A stretch of 64,000 bases of DNA from Clostridiales bacterium (lineage in GTDB: Bacteria > Bacillota > Clostridia > Christensenellales > Aristaeellaceae): positions 62,001-126,000 of the forward strand of contig SVGM01000001.1 of NCBI GenBank assembly GCA_015056365.1. Direction: 5' to 3'. A program made the translations under genes and the position numbers. The notes below the pieces were generated by a model. The model made no database searches and was not told the origin of the DNA. It saw only the letters and a list, made by a program, of their open reading frames with translations. This document shows positions 43,521-52,012 of this stretch, one piece after another. Positions within the stretch are counted from its first letter, which is position 1, and the number at the start of each line of letters is the position of its first letter.

Positions 43521-43554
43521 AAGCGCTTAATCTTCTGCAGATTAAGCGCTTTTG
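43521..43554 (+). terminator. Intrinsic terminator after the Gfo/Idh/MocA gene
   Basis: AAGCGCTTAATCT pairs perfectly with AGATTAAGCGCTT around five bases, followed by TTTT. Confidence 0.9.
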
Positions 43555-43599
43555 ATTGATGTGCTTCTGTTTTCTGTCGTATACTTTTTCATTGGGTTA

Positions 43600-43608
43600 T
43601 GGTAAGAT
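43600..43608 (+). promoter_or_regulatory. Extended -10 promoter of the glycyl radical enzyme operon
   Basis: TGGTAAGAT gives an extended -10; no good -35 is seen. It lies about 35 bases before the start codon. Confidence 0.4.
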
Positions 43609-43643
43609 GAACGAAGCAAAATGATCCATTCCGGAGGCACAGC

Positions 43644-45914
43644 ATGTACGAAATACAACGAGCCGATCTGGCTGCCTATTACCAGAAAATGACGCTTTCC
43701 GACGGCCGCCTTGCAGACGAAGCATGCAACCAGGCGTTTTGGAGCATGCGAGAAGCCGTTTGCCAGGAGATGGAAGCGCTGTACCGTGAGGAGCCTGAGA
43801 CGCCCTCCGTGCTGCTCAAAAGTAGGCTGCATACCCTCATGGCCAAGCATTTCGAACCCATCATTTTCGCCGAAAACCCGTTTTTCTTTGAAATGGGGAT
43901 GCGCGAATCCACGTCCTGGGGATTGGGTGATCTCTGTCCCGGCCACTGGCTTCGGGAGAAATTGGAGCCCCACATTCATCGGGAGCATCCCATCTGCGCT
44001 GAAATCGAGCAGCAGATGGAAGCATTTTTTGACCTGTCTCAGCTGGGGCTTTGCCAGGCGTCCAACTCCTTCGACGGCGATCATCATACCCTGGGCTATA
44101 CAACGTTGTTTGCCATCGGGATCAACGGCCTGATTCAGCAAGCGCAAAACCGCCGGGAAGCTTTCCTGCCGGGCAGCCCGCAATATCAGTTCTGTCAGGC
44201 CGCAGAGGAAAGCTGCCGAGCCATGATCGCCATTGCAGAAAAATTTGCCCAAAAGGCGAAAAAGATGCTGCAGGAGGAACCTTGTGCAAGCAGACGGCGG
44301 CACCTGGAAAGGATCGCCGAGACAGCCGGGCGAATCCCGGCCAATCCGCCGCAGACCTTCTACGAAGGCCTGTGCATGCTGCTGTTCACCCGCGAGGCAT
44401 CTGCTACGCTGGAGAACATCGGCGTATCCCAGCTGGGGCACGTAGACAGACTGCTGGGCGGGCTGTATGAAGCGGACTTGCAGGCAGGAAGAATCACCGA
44501 AGAGGAAGCACGGGAACTGATCGGCATCTGGATGCTGCACACTGATATCAAATTCGATCTCGCCCACGCTTCCTGGCCGGAAACCAGTACCTGCATCCAG
44601 CTGGGCGGCTGCGATGCAGATGGCAATCCCGTCTACAACGCGGTCACCCGGATGTTCATTGAGGAACATCACCGTCTGGGGCTGGTGAATCCCAAGCTGA
44701 ACTGCCGTTATTGCGCCGACAGTCCCGACGAATACCTGAAAGTCGCCGGAAGGGCAATTCTTGCCGGTCACAACAACTTTGTTCTCATCAATGACGAGAT
44801 CATCATCTCTGGCCTGATCAAAAGCGGCGTGGAGGAAAAAGACGCACGCTGCTATGTCAGCGGTGGCTGTCAGGAAACCATGATCGAAGGTTTTGGCCAT
44901 ACCGAGGGTGTAGCGTTCTACGCTTCCGTTCCTCGGGTACTGGATCTGTTTCTGCGTCCGCATCCGCAGTCCGCGTTTCTTCCTGCCCTCAGCCCTGCCG
45001 ATAGCTTTGAAGCATTCTATGAGCAGTTCCTGGCCGCATTGAATGCTTTCTTCCGCGTGATGACCGATCAGCGGACGATTCGACAGCAGTTCCACAAGGA
45101 ATGGACCGTCGCGCCCTTCTTCTCCGCCACCCAGCGGGGCTGCATTGAGAACGGCATGGACTACTCCCATGGCGGCGCCAAATACAATTTCTCCACCGTT
45201 TCCCTCATCGGCTACGGTACCGTGGCCGACTCGCTGTACGCGATCAAATCGCTGGTGTACGACCAGAAAAAGCTCTCGCTTGAAGAGATGATCCAGGTCC
45301 TTGCCAACAACTGGGAAGGCTGCGAGGCACTGCGGCAGGAGGCGATCTCACTGCCCAAATACGGCCACAATCACGCCCAAGCAGACGCTTTTGCCGACCG
45401 TTTCCTTCGGGATCTGACGGACATGATCCGGGTACGAAAAAACGAACGGGGCGGCAGCTACATCCCCAGTCTGTTTGTGTACTATCACTTTGAGACCTTC
45501 TCCAGATGCCTTAGGGCGACGCCGGATGGAAGACGGGACTTCGACCTGATCAGCGCTGGGTCTGCACCCAGCCAGTTGAAGATGATCAAAGATGTGACTG
45601 TACCGGTCAAGTCGATGCAGCATATTGATTTCACCGCTTGCGGCGGCGGCAGCTCGGTTCTGGACGTGAAGCTGCCCGTATCCAAGCAGGTAACCCCGGA
45701 TATTTTTGCGGCCTTTATTCGCGCCTGTGCCAAATACCGCTGCCCGACGCTGCAGCCCAATGTGGTTTCACAGGAAGAATTGCTGGACGCCAAGCTGCAC
45801 CCGGATAAGCATCAGAACCTGATCGTCAGAATCTGCGGTCTCTCGGCGTACTTTGTCGCCCTGACACCGCAGGTGCAGGATGAGATCATTCAACGAAATC
45901 TATATGCCATGTGA
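43644..45914 (+). CDS. Glycyl radical enzyme (PFL-like), substrate unknown
   Basis: A 756-residue protein after GGAGG. The thiyl Cys is Cys409 in VSGGCQETMIEG, with Glu411 two residues later as in glycyl radical eliminases/dehydratases (GCxE), rather than the Cys-Cys of true pyruvate formate-lyase. The radical site is Gly732 in VRICGLSAYFVAL, followed by the usual Q-x-E-I-I-Q-R. Most dehydratases I recall have GCVE and R-V-x-G; here GCQE and R-I-C-G suggest a different subgroup. It is translated with its activase (4-base overlap). No microcompartment, alcohol or aldehyde dehydrogenase gene is adjacent, so the reaction is not given away by the context. Confidence 0.9.
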   Translation: MYEIQRADLAAYYQKMTLSDGRLADEACNQAFWSMREAVCQEMEALYREEPETPSVLLKSRLHTLMAKHFEPIIFAENPFFFEMGMRESTSWGLGDLCPGHWLREKLEPHIHREHPICAEIEQQMEAFFDLSQLGLCQASNSFDGDHHTLGYTTLFAIGINGLIQQAQNRREAFLPGSPQYQFCQAAEESCRAMIAIAEKFAQKAKKMLQEEPCASRRRHLERIAETAGRIPANPPQTFYEGLCMLLFTREASATLENIGVSQLGHVDRLLGGLYEADLQAGRITEEEARELIGIWMLHTDIKFDLAHASWPETSTCIQLGGCDADGNPVYNAVTRMFIEEHHRLGLVNPKLNCRYCADSPDEYLKVAGRAILAGHNNFVLINDEIIISGLIKSGVEEKDARCYVSGGCQETMIEGFGHTEGVAFYASVPRVLDLFLRPHPQSAFLPALSPADSFEAFYEQFLAALNAFFRVMTDQRTIRQQFHKEWTVAPFFSATQRGCIENGMDYSHGGAKYNFSTVSLIGYGTVADSLYAIKSLVYDQKKLSLEEMIQVLANNWEGCEALRQEAISLPKYGHNHAQADAFADRFLRDLTDMIRVRKNERGGSYIPSLFVYYHFETFSRCLRATPDGRRDFDLISAGSAPSQLKMIKDVTVPVKSMQHIDFTACGGGSSVLDVKLPVSKQVTPDIFAAFIRACAKYRCPTLQPNVVSQEELLDAKLHPDKHQNLIVRICGLSAYFVALTPQVQDEIIQRNLYAM

Positions 45915-46837
45915 GATTCGCCATGCAAAACAGTCACGACTTCGGTACCATTTTTGATATCCAGCACTTTTCCGTCAGCGACGGACCGGGCATTCGTACC
46001 ACCGTTTTCCTCAAAGGCTGTCCCCTTCGCTGCCAGTGGTGCCATAACCCTGAATCCTATCTGCCCAGTAGCCAGGTCATGTTTTATGCCGAAAAATGCA
46101 AAGTTTGCGGCGCTTGCGAAGAGGCCTGCCCGGCCGGCTGCCACAGCATCTCCGGCGGTGTTCACCGCTTCAATCGTGATGCCTGCACAGGCTGCAGTCA
46201 ATGCGTGCAACGCTGTCCGACCGGTGCCTTGCAACAGGCAGGCAGAACCATGTCCGTCGATGACGTGATCGCAGAAGTGATGGAGGATACCTTTTTCTAC
46301 GAACACTCCGGCGGCCTCACCCTTTCCGGCGGCGAGCCCATGTTCCAGCCCGGCTTTGCCATCAGCCTTGCCAAAGCAGCAAAAGGAAACGGGCTCCATG
46401 TGTGTCTGGAGACCAGCGGCTTTTGCAAAAGTGAGTATCTGCAGCAGATTTTCCCCTATGTGGATCTGTTTCTGTATGACTACAAGCTGACAGGCAGCGA
46501 GAAACATAAGGCATACACCGGCGTCTCACAGGAGCTGATCCTACAGAACCTTCTGTTGCTGGACGCCATGGGCGGACAGATCGTCCTGCGCTGTCCTATG
46601 ATCCCCGGACGAAACATCGACGACGAACACATCGGCGGTATCTGCCGCATCGCCGGACAGCTGAACCACCTGACCGCCATTCATCTGGAGCCCTATCACA
46701 ACATCGGCGTTTCCAAGCGGGAAAGGCTGGGTATCAGCGAAAACAGCCAGATGATTGAGCCGCCGGACCGGCAGGTTCTTCAGTCCATCGCCGAGGCTAT
46801 CCAGACAGAAACCGGCATAAATACCATCATTTTGTGA
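45911..46837 (+). CDS. Glycyl radical enzyme activase (radical SAM)
   Basis: A 308-residue protein. The radical SAM cluster motif is CPLRCQWC (Cys-x3-Cys-x2-Cys), followed by a ferredoxin-like insertion with two 4Fe-4S motifs (CKVCGACEEAC and CTGCSQCVQRC, about residues 60-105) as in activases of dehydratase-type glycyl radical enzymes. The SAM-binding TLSGGEPMFQP follows. It abstracts the hydrogen from Gly732 of the upstream enzyme. GTG 45911 overlaps the upstream stop; ATG 45923 is an alternative start 4 codons in. The two-cluster insertion is absent from the pyruvate formate-lyase activase, which again points to an eliminase. Confidence 0.93.
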   Translation: MRFAMQNSHDFGTIFDIQHFSVSDGPGIRTTVFLKGCPLRCQWCHNPESYLPSSQVMFYAEKCKVCGACEEACPAGCHSISGGVHRFNRDACTGCSQCVQRCPTGALQQAGRTMSVDDVIAEVMEDTFFYEHSGGLTLSGGEPMFQPGFAISLAKAAKGNGLHVCLETSGFCKSEYLQQIFPYVDLFLYDYKLTGSEKHKAYTGVSQELILQNLLLLDAMGGQIVLRCPMIPGRNIDDEHIGGICRIAGQLNHLTAIHLEPYHNIGVSKRERLGISENSQMIEPPDRQVLQSIAEAIQTETGINTIIL

Positions 46838-46843
46838 GCAACG

Positions 46844-46879
46844 AAAAACCAGGGTGCAACTTCAGCACCCTGGTTTTTT
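46844..46879. terminator. Bidirectional terminator between the activase and dnaJ-like genes
   Basis: AAAAACCAGGGTGC pairs with GCACCCTGGTTTTT; U-runs form on both strands. Confidence 0.92.
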
Positions 46880-46916
46880 CTGTACTGTGTCACTGGCGCT
46901 CAGCCAGTGGCCTTTC

Positions 46917-47453
46917 TCATTTTCTTTTAAAAGTATCATGCAGCCAATTCTGAATTTTGACGTTGAGCTTATGGCTACTTTTCATTGCCAGGGCGGCATC
47001 AAGGGCGCCTTCGCGATAGGACCGATTGTCCGGGTCAAAACGAACCGCCTCGCGAAAGCTGTCATGAGCCTTCTCGTACTGCCGCATACCCATGAGAATG
47101 GAGCCCTGGAGGTGATACCAGTCACCATCCCGGCTGTCAGCACGGTTGAGCTGACGCAGAGCGCTCTCCAGATTACCCTGTTCCACAAGGCGCTGTGCAA
47201 AATGCTTGGCTTCTTCCTGGGAGATCTGGTTAAAGCCTACCCGGCGCTGAGATACGACCTTCAGCGCCTCTTCATAGGCCAGGTTCAGTTGTACCAGCTC
47301 GTCCTGCGCCCTTTGCTGCTGTTCTTCATCCAGAAACTGATCAGGGTGGCAGGCCTTTACCTTTTGACGGTAAGCGGCGCGCACGGCCTGCGCATCTGCG
47401 CCAGGCGTAAGTCCCAGCACATGAAAGGGGTTCGCATTACGCAGGCTCGCCAC
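46917..47453 (-). CDS. Small J-domain protein with TPR-like helices
   Basis: A 178-residue protein. A J domain occupies ~7-65 (NPFHVLGLTPGADAQAVRAA, with HPD at 36-38 in ACHPDQF), followed by TPR-like repeats (FAQRLVEQGNLESALRQLNR and MGMRQYEKAHDSFREAVRFD). It has no Gly/Phe or zinc region, so it is not the general DnaJ but a specialised Hsp70 partner. The start is GTG 47453, the only in-frame start after a stop; GAGGGGAG lies directly upstream with short spacing. It follows murA by 37 bases, probably in one transcript. Confidence 0.88.
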   Translation of the reverse strand: MASLRNANPFHVLGLTPGADAQAVRAAYRQKVKACHPDQFLDEEQQQRAQDELVQLNLAYEEALKVVSQRRVGFNQISQEEAKHFAQRLVEQGNLESALRQLNRADSRDGDWYHLQGSILMGMRQYEKAHDSFREAVRFDPDNRSYREGALDAALAMKSSHKLNVKIQNWLHDTFKRK

Positions 47454-47490
47454 CTCCCCTCATCATCAGGCCGCCTGCCCATAAAGGCGA

Positions 47491-48756
47491 CTAAATCAGT
47501 TCGCGTCTGATCTCTGCACCCAGCTTACGAAGCTTTTCCTCAATACGCTCATAACCGCGGTCGATATAGGATGTCTCGTAGATCTCCGTCACGCCCTTGG
47601 CCATCAGACCTGCCACCACTAGCGCTGCGCCGGCACGCAGGTCGGTCACCGTTACCGGCGCGCCATAGAGTTCCGGCACGCCCTCGATCAAGACCGTACG
47701 ATCCATCAGCTTGATTTTTGCACCCATGCGGCGCAGTTCATCCAAGTGCTTGAATCGCTGCTCGAAAATGGTCTCGCTGACAGTGGAAACACCGTTGGCC
47801 ATGCACAAAAGCGCAGTCATCGGCTGCTGAAGATCCGTGGGGAAACCGGGATACACACGGGTCTTGATATTGACGGCACGCTGCTCGCCCTGAGGACGAA
47901 CGCGGATGGAATCGTCATTTTCGGTAACGCGCACACCCATCTCCAGAAGCTTGGCGGTAAGCGCCTCCATGTGGGTGGGGATGCAGCCGCGGATATTTAC
48001 GTCGCCACGGGTAGCGGCGGCAGCGATCATCAGCGTACCGGTTTCGATCTGGTCAGGGATCACCGTATAGTTACAACCGTGAAGTTCCTGCACGCCTCGG
48101 ATACGGATCACGTCCGTACCGGCGCCTTTGACCTTGGCACCCATGCTGTTGAGGAAGTTGGCAAGGTCAACGATATGGGGTTCCTTGGCGGCGTTGTAAA
48201 TCACCGTGGTGCCCTGTGCTCTGGCTGCCGCCAGCATCACGTTGATGGTACCGCCGACAGTAACCACGTCAAAAAACACGTCGTTGCCTACCAGCTGATC
48301 GGCGCGGGCATAAACAATGCCGCCGCGATCCTCGATCTTTGCGCCCAGGGCAGCAAAACCCTTGAGATGCTGATCGATGGGGCGGCTACCGATTTCACAG
48401 CCACCGGGATAGGCAACCTCCGCAACGCCCTGACGGCCCAGCAGCGCGCCCAGCAGATAATAGCTGGCGCGGAGTCGACGGGTCAACGAAAACGGCACGT
48501 GACAGCCTGTGGCCGTGCTCGCGTCGATTCGCATATAGCGTTCGGGTACGTATTCCACTTTCGCGCCAAGCAACTGAAGAATGTCGATCAGTGCATGTAC
48601 GTCTTCAATATCGGGCAGGTTTTCGATGGTACAGGGGGCATTGCAAAGCAACGCCGCAGGGATGACAGCAACAGCGGTGTTCTTGCCGCCGCTGACCGTA
48701 ATCTCACCTACCAACGGATGTCCGCCAGTAATCAGCATTTTATCCTTGCTACTCAT
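47491..48756 (-). CDS. murA: UDP-N-acetylglucosamine 1-carboxyvinyltransferase
   Basis: A 421-residue cytoplasmic enzyme that transfers enolpyruvate from PEP to UDP-GlcNAc, the first committed peptidoglycan step. Lys25 (SGGKNTAVAV) and the fosfomycin-target Cys120 (YPGGCEIGSRPID) are both present, so fosfomycin sensitivity at the target is predicted. FPTDLQQPMTALLCMANG and SETIFEQRFKHLDELRRMGA are conserved family segments. Many Clostridia carry two copies; which paralogue this is cannot be told here. Confidence 0.96.
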   Translation of the reverse strand: MSSKDKMLITGGHPLVGEITVSGGKNTAVAVIPAALLCNAPCTIENLPDIEDVHALIDILQLLGAKVEYVPERYMRIDASTATGCHVPFSLTRRLRASYYLLGALLGRQGVAEVAYPGGCEIGSRPIDQHLKGFAALGAKIEDRGGIVYARADQLVGNDVFFDVVTVGGTINVMLAAARAQGTTVIYNAAKEPHIVDLANFLNSMGAKVKGAGTDVIRIRGVQELHGCNYTVIPDQIETGTLMIAAAATRGDVNIRGCIPTHMEALTAKLLEMGVRVTENDDSIRVRPQGEQRAVNIKTRVYPGFPTDLQQPMTALLCMANGVSTVSETIFEQRFKHLDELRRMGAKIKLMDRTVLIEGVPELYGAPVTVTDLRAGAALVVAGLMAKGVTEIYETSYIDRGYERIEEKLRKLGAEIRRELI

Positions 48757-48830
48757 GGATTCGACCTTGCGGTCGCCACCACCTCATTTCGGAGGATTTG
48801 CTTTTGGAGACAATAAGTCATACCGTTTTC

Positions 48831-48859
48831 ATTATACACAAAAAAGGCATACTTGGCAA
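48831..48859 (-). promoter_or_regulatory. murA promoter
   Basis: Minus-strand TTGCCA (48859-48854), 17 bases, TATAAT (48836-48831). Confidence 0.82.
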
Positions 48860-48910
48860 GCAATCCGCTTGTTTCCCTTTATCCGCAAGGAAAAAAGGAA
48901 ACAGGAAGCG

Positions 48911-48945
48911 AAAAAAAAGACGACCGCCGAGTGATCGACGGTCGT
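48911..48945 (-). terminator. Intrinsic terminator of the SPFH operon
   Basis: Minus-strand CGACCGTCGA pairs with TCGGCGGTCG (one mismatch near the loop), followed by TC then eight Ts. Confidence 0.85.
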
Positions 48946-48961
48946 TTGTTTCATAATGAAA

Positions 48962-50050
48962 TTAGCCCAGCTTCGTACCGCAGGCGGGGCAGAACTTACT
49001 ACCGGCGGGCGCCTGCTGGCCGCATTCGGGGCAGAAGGAAGCCTGGGGTACTTCCTGCTTCTGGCCGCAGTTGGGGCAGAACTTGCTGCCGGCGGGCACT
49101 ACCTGACCGCAGCCGGTGCAAGGAGCGCCAGCAGGAGCGACAGGTGCGGCGGGCTGAGCGGGAGCCGCCTGCTGCGCGGGCTGCTGCATCATACCCATGC
49201 CCATGGCCTGCGCAAACATATTGCCCATGCCTACGCCAGCGCCCATGCCCATGCCCATACCGGCCATGCTGTTGGGAGCGGTGGCAGCCTCGCGCATAGC
49301 TTCAGCGGCCTGGAACTGGGTGTACTGGTTCAGATCGCCCACAACGCCCATGGAAGTGCGGCGGTCGATGGCCTTTTCCACTTCCTCAGGCAGGCTGATA
49401 TTCTCAATATTGAAGTCGCTCAGGGTCAGACCCAAAGCTTCCACCTTGGCGTTGAGCGCCTGCATGCAGAACTGGCTCAGTTCCACATAGTTGGCAGCCA
49501 GATCCAGCGCGGGGATCTTGCTCTGAGCGATGGCGTCGCTCAGACCGCTGACCACCATGCTCTTGAGCTGGCTTTCCACGCCTTCCACGGTGAACAGGGC
49601 GCTGGTGCCAAAGACTTCCTTCATGAAGGTTGCAACGTCCTTCACGCGGAAAGAGAAGGAACCGAAGGCACGGATGCGGATCATGCCGAAATCGGCATCG
49701 CGCATCATGACAGGATTGGTGGTGCCCCACTTGCGATCCATGAATTGCTTGGTGTTCACAAAGTACAGATCGCTCTTGAAGGGAGAGTTAAAACCAAACT
49801 TCCAGCTCTTCAAGGCGGTCAGAATGGGCATGTTCTGAGTGGTCAGTTCATAGCGGCCGGGGGTATACACATCCGCTAGCTGACCTTCGTTGACAAAGAT
49901 GGCGGCCTGGCTCTCGCGAACCGTCAGCTGTGCGCCCATCATGATTTCTTTGCCGTTCATGTCATACTTGTGCACCATGGTGTTGGCAGAGGAATCCGTC
50001 CACTCGATCACATCGATCAATTGGCCCTTAATGATATCAAGAATACCCAT
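48962..50050 (-). CDS. SPFH-domain protein with C-terminal zinc ribbons (YdjI-like)
   Basis: A 362-residue protein. An SPFH/band-7-like domain (about residues 20-225) is of the type called virion core protein or YdjI: GAQLTVRESQAAIFVNEGQL, VYTPGRYELTTQNMPIL and AFGSFSFRVKDVATFM. A Met/Gly-rich segment follows (~258-290), then an Ala/Pro linker and three short zinc ribbons with paired C-x2-C (CTGCGQ and CPNCGQ; CPECGQ and CPACGT). It has no clear membrane helix. In Bacillus the YdjI relative is linked with phage-shock-type membrane stress proteins; by analogy this one may act at the membrane. It follows the receiver-like gene by 43 bases, behind GAAAGGAG. Confidence 0.88.
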   Translation of the reverse strand: MGILDIIKGQLIDVIEWTDSSANTMVHKYDMNGKEIMMGAQLTVRESQAAIFVNEGQLADVYTPGRYELTTQNMPILTALKSWKFGFNSPFKSDLYFVNTKQFMDRKWGTTNPVMMRDADFGMIRIRAFGSFSFRVKDVATFMKEVFGTSALFTVEGVESQLKSMVVSGLSDAIAQSKIPALDLAANYVELSQFCMQALNAKVEALGLTLSDFNIENISLPEEVEKAIDRRTSMGVVGDLNQYTQFQAAEAMREAATAPNSMAGMGMGMGAGVGMGNMFAQAMGMGMMQQPAQQAAPAQPAAPVAPAGAPCTGCGQVVPAGSKFCPNCGQKQEVPQASFCPECGQQAPAGSKFCPACGTKLG

Positions 50051-50093
50051 TTGTCAAAGACTCCTTTCAAGCTTTCCTTTTTCTGTTGTATCT

Positions 50094-50888
50094 TCAGGAT
50101 GCGCTACATTCGCTGGCAAAGGCGCAAAGTCCGGCCACGCGGCGCACATCCAGAACAGCCATTCTCAGACCCATGTAGTTTTCCACCTGCTCGGCAGCTT
50201 CGTGGATGAAGTCGCGCACTTCCGCCTCCGACAGGCCGTCCTCCGCATTGCGCGGATAGCAAAGCACCCGAACCTCATCCAGGGAAACCACCGCCACATG
50301 GACGATCATATGAGGCTGCTCGCCGCCAAAGAAGTTGCGAAGTGCAATCTCCAGCCGGTCGCTGCCATAGTGCCAGCGTTCCGTCAGGAAGGGATCTTCC
50401 TCATCCAGCCCAAGCCGTGCAAGAATGCAGGGCACGTCACCCTTTTCCGGGCAGCGGAGCATATGCAGGCGGGCGCTGAGTTCCTTGCGGGTGGGGACCA
50501 GACCGCAAAGCACTGCCTTCATCAGGCGCTGACGGGTATATTCGATGGCGCTCATCTCATCGTACTGGTTGTTGGAACGGTCCGCGCGCACCTGATTGAG
50601 CGCACGATCCAGATCACGGATCGTTCTGAACTGTTCCTCAGGGGTTTCTTCAATGGCGAAGCGGAGCATGGTCGGGCAATGCTCCTCCACATGTGCATCA
50701 AGATCGGCAAAAGTGTCCGAGCAATCCATGGCGATGGCGTCGATGTGATGCTTCTGCATGCACTCCAGTGCCTCCTGGGTGGTAGCACGAAGGCGGGGCT
50801 GCTTGAATCCCTTGACTTCCCATCCCTTCATGCCCTCAAACATATCCCGGACAGACTGTTTCTCCGTAACGATTAGCAACCTGTACAC
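50094..50888 (-). CDS. YesN-like response regulator fragment without a DNA-binding domain
   Basis: A 264-residue protein starting at GTG, 7 bases after GGAGGA. The first ~110 residues look like a receiver (YRLLIVTEKQSVRDMFEGMK; phosphoacceptor-like Asp54 in AIAMDCSDT), but the N-terminal acidic pair is replaced by Glu/Lys. Residues ~120-255 resemble the linker domain of YesN/AraC-type regulators (RQRLMKAVLCGLVPTRKEL, LEIALRNFFGG, YMGLRMAVLDVRRVAGL). The AraC helix-turn-helix expected next is missing, with a clean stop. No histidine kinase is nearby. It may act through protein contact, and the SPFH gene in the same operon is the candidate partner. This reading is by pattern only. Confidence 0.62.
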   Translation of the reverse strand: MYRLLIVTEKQSVRDMFEGMKGWEVKGFKQPRLRATTQEALECMQKHHIDAIAMDCSDTFADLDAHVEEHCPTMLRFAIEETPEEQFRTIRDLDRALNQVRADRSNNQYDEMSAIEYTRQRLMKAVLCGLVPTRKELSARLHMLRCPEKGDVPCILARLGLDEEDPFLTERWHYGSDRLEIALRNFFGGEQPHMIVHVAVVSLDEVRVLCYPRNAEDGLSEAEVRDFIHEAAEQVENYMGLRMAVLDVRRVAGLCAFASECSAS

Positions 50889-50926
50889 TCTGTTTCCTCC
50901 ATAATGTGTAGGATGATACCAAGTAT

Positions 50927-50955
50927 ATTATACATTGACACCGACGAAATTTCAA
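50927..50955 (-). promoter_or_regulatory. Promoter of the receiver-like/SPFH operon
   Basis: Minus-strand TTGAAA (50955-50950), 17 bases, TATAAT (50932-50927). It touches the end of the SDR gene. Confidence 0.8.
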
Positions 50956-51788
50956 TGGTTAGCATTGTCAGCGCCGTAATAATTCCGAAGGATCAGGCTG
51001 TTGGCCCAGGGTGGGAGACATTTGTGCAGCCAGACGGCAAGATGCTGATCGAGCTTCGCCACCCGGAGGCGGAAACGCATCCGCTTACGCTGTACATTAG
51101 CCACTACTTTCTCGCCCAGCTTTTCAGGCAGCAATCCGCCGCTTTCGTCGCGATGAATAGCAGCGCAAGCGCTCTCATAGGCCTGGCGGTACGGAGACGA
51201 ATCAGTCTCAGCCTTTGCATGAAGACGAGTGTGCTCGCTGCCGCCGCGATGGTCGCCCGGCTCCACCAGGCAAACCCGTATTCCATGGGAATGCAGTTCC
51301 ATGGACAGACACTCGGCATAGCCTTCCATGGCATGCTTGCTAGCCGTATAGGCGCTCTGGAAGGGGATGCCCAGCAAACCGTTAATGGAGGAAAAGAGAA
51401 TGATACGGCCGCTGTGCCGCTCGCGCATAACCGGCAGTACCCGGCTTACCATGCGGGTGGCACCCACAAAGTTGGTGTTCATCACCCGGGAAAACTCCTC
51501 TGGCGACGTATTTTCGCAGGAACCCAGCACCAGTACCGCCGCCGCACACACCAGCGCATCCACCCGGGGCGAAATTGCCAGCGCCTGCCTAACAAAGGCA
51601 TCGCAGCTTTCCTCACTGGTCACGTCAAGCTGCATACGGATCATACCGTTTTCGTCCGTCTGCGGCTGACTGGGAAACGAGCGCGCGCCGCCGATCACCT
51701 GCCAGCCGGTACGGGCAAATGCCTCTGCAGTTGCAAGACCCAGACCACTGGAAGCCCCGGTCACCCATACTGTCTTCTTACGTTCCAT
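50952..51788 (-). CDS. Short-chain dehydrogenase/reductase
   Basis: A 278-residue NAD(P)-dependent oxidoreductase. The cofactor motif is TGASSGLG (10-17), with Ser134 (FSSINGLLG) and the catalytic Tyr147-x3-Lys151 (YTASK). The usual NNAG is changed to CAAA at ~81-84. The C-terminal ~90 residues are rich in Arg/His and longer than the minimal fold. The substrate is unknown. ATG 51788 follows GGAGG by six bases; an upstream in-frame extension to 51896 runs through the promoter. It diverges from an MFS transporter gene. Confidence 0.92.
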   Translation of the reverse strand: MERKKTVWVTGASSGLGLATAEAFARTGWQVIGGARSFPSQPQTDENGMIRMQLDVTSEESCDAFVRQALAISPRVDALVCAAAVLVLGSCENTSPEEFSRVMNTNFVGATRMVSRVLPVMRERHSGRIILFSSINGLLGIPFQSAYTASKHAMEGYAECLSMELHSHGIRVCLVEPGDHRGGSEHTRLHAKAETDSSPYRQAYESACAAIHRDESGGLLPEKLGEKVVANVQRKRMRFRLRVAKLDQHLAVWLHKCLPPWANSLILRNYYGADNANH

Positions 51789-51842
51789 GTATAACCTCCG
51801 CTGTTCCGGGCTGTCGCAAGCCAGAATTCGCATAACCGCTAT

Positions 51843-51871
51843 ATTATAACCCATACACACCGGCTGTGCAA
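51843..51871 (-). promoter_or_regulatory. Putative SDR promoter
   Basis: Minus-strand TTGCAC (51871-51866), 17 bases, TATAAT (51848-51843). Confidence 0.55.
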
Positions 51872-51925
51872 CAGTTGCGCAAACATAATGTGCCAACCAT
51901 CAGTACCGAACAAGCCGTTTTTGGA

Positions 51926-51954
51926 TTGACATTCGTGGACAAACTCGCTATGAT
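51926..51954 (+). promoter_or_regulatory. Promoter of the MFS-GDPD-YARHG operon
   Basis: TTGACA (51926-51931), 17 bases, TATGAT (51949-51954). Confidence 0.82.
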
Positions 51955-52012
51955 GAGCCTACGCAAATGCATCTTTTTTGCAATTCGGCACATGAAGCGG
52001 AGGACTTTCCTT

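Noticed and set aside
45911-45925. Fusion or frameshift between the glycyl radical enzyme and its activase
   Set aside because: The first protein ends normally after the radical-site motif; the overlap is an ordinary GTGA coupling.
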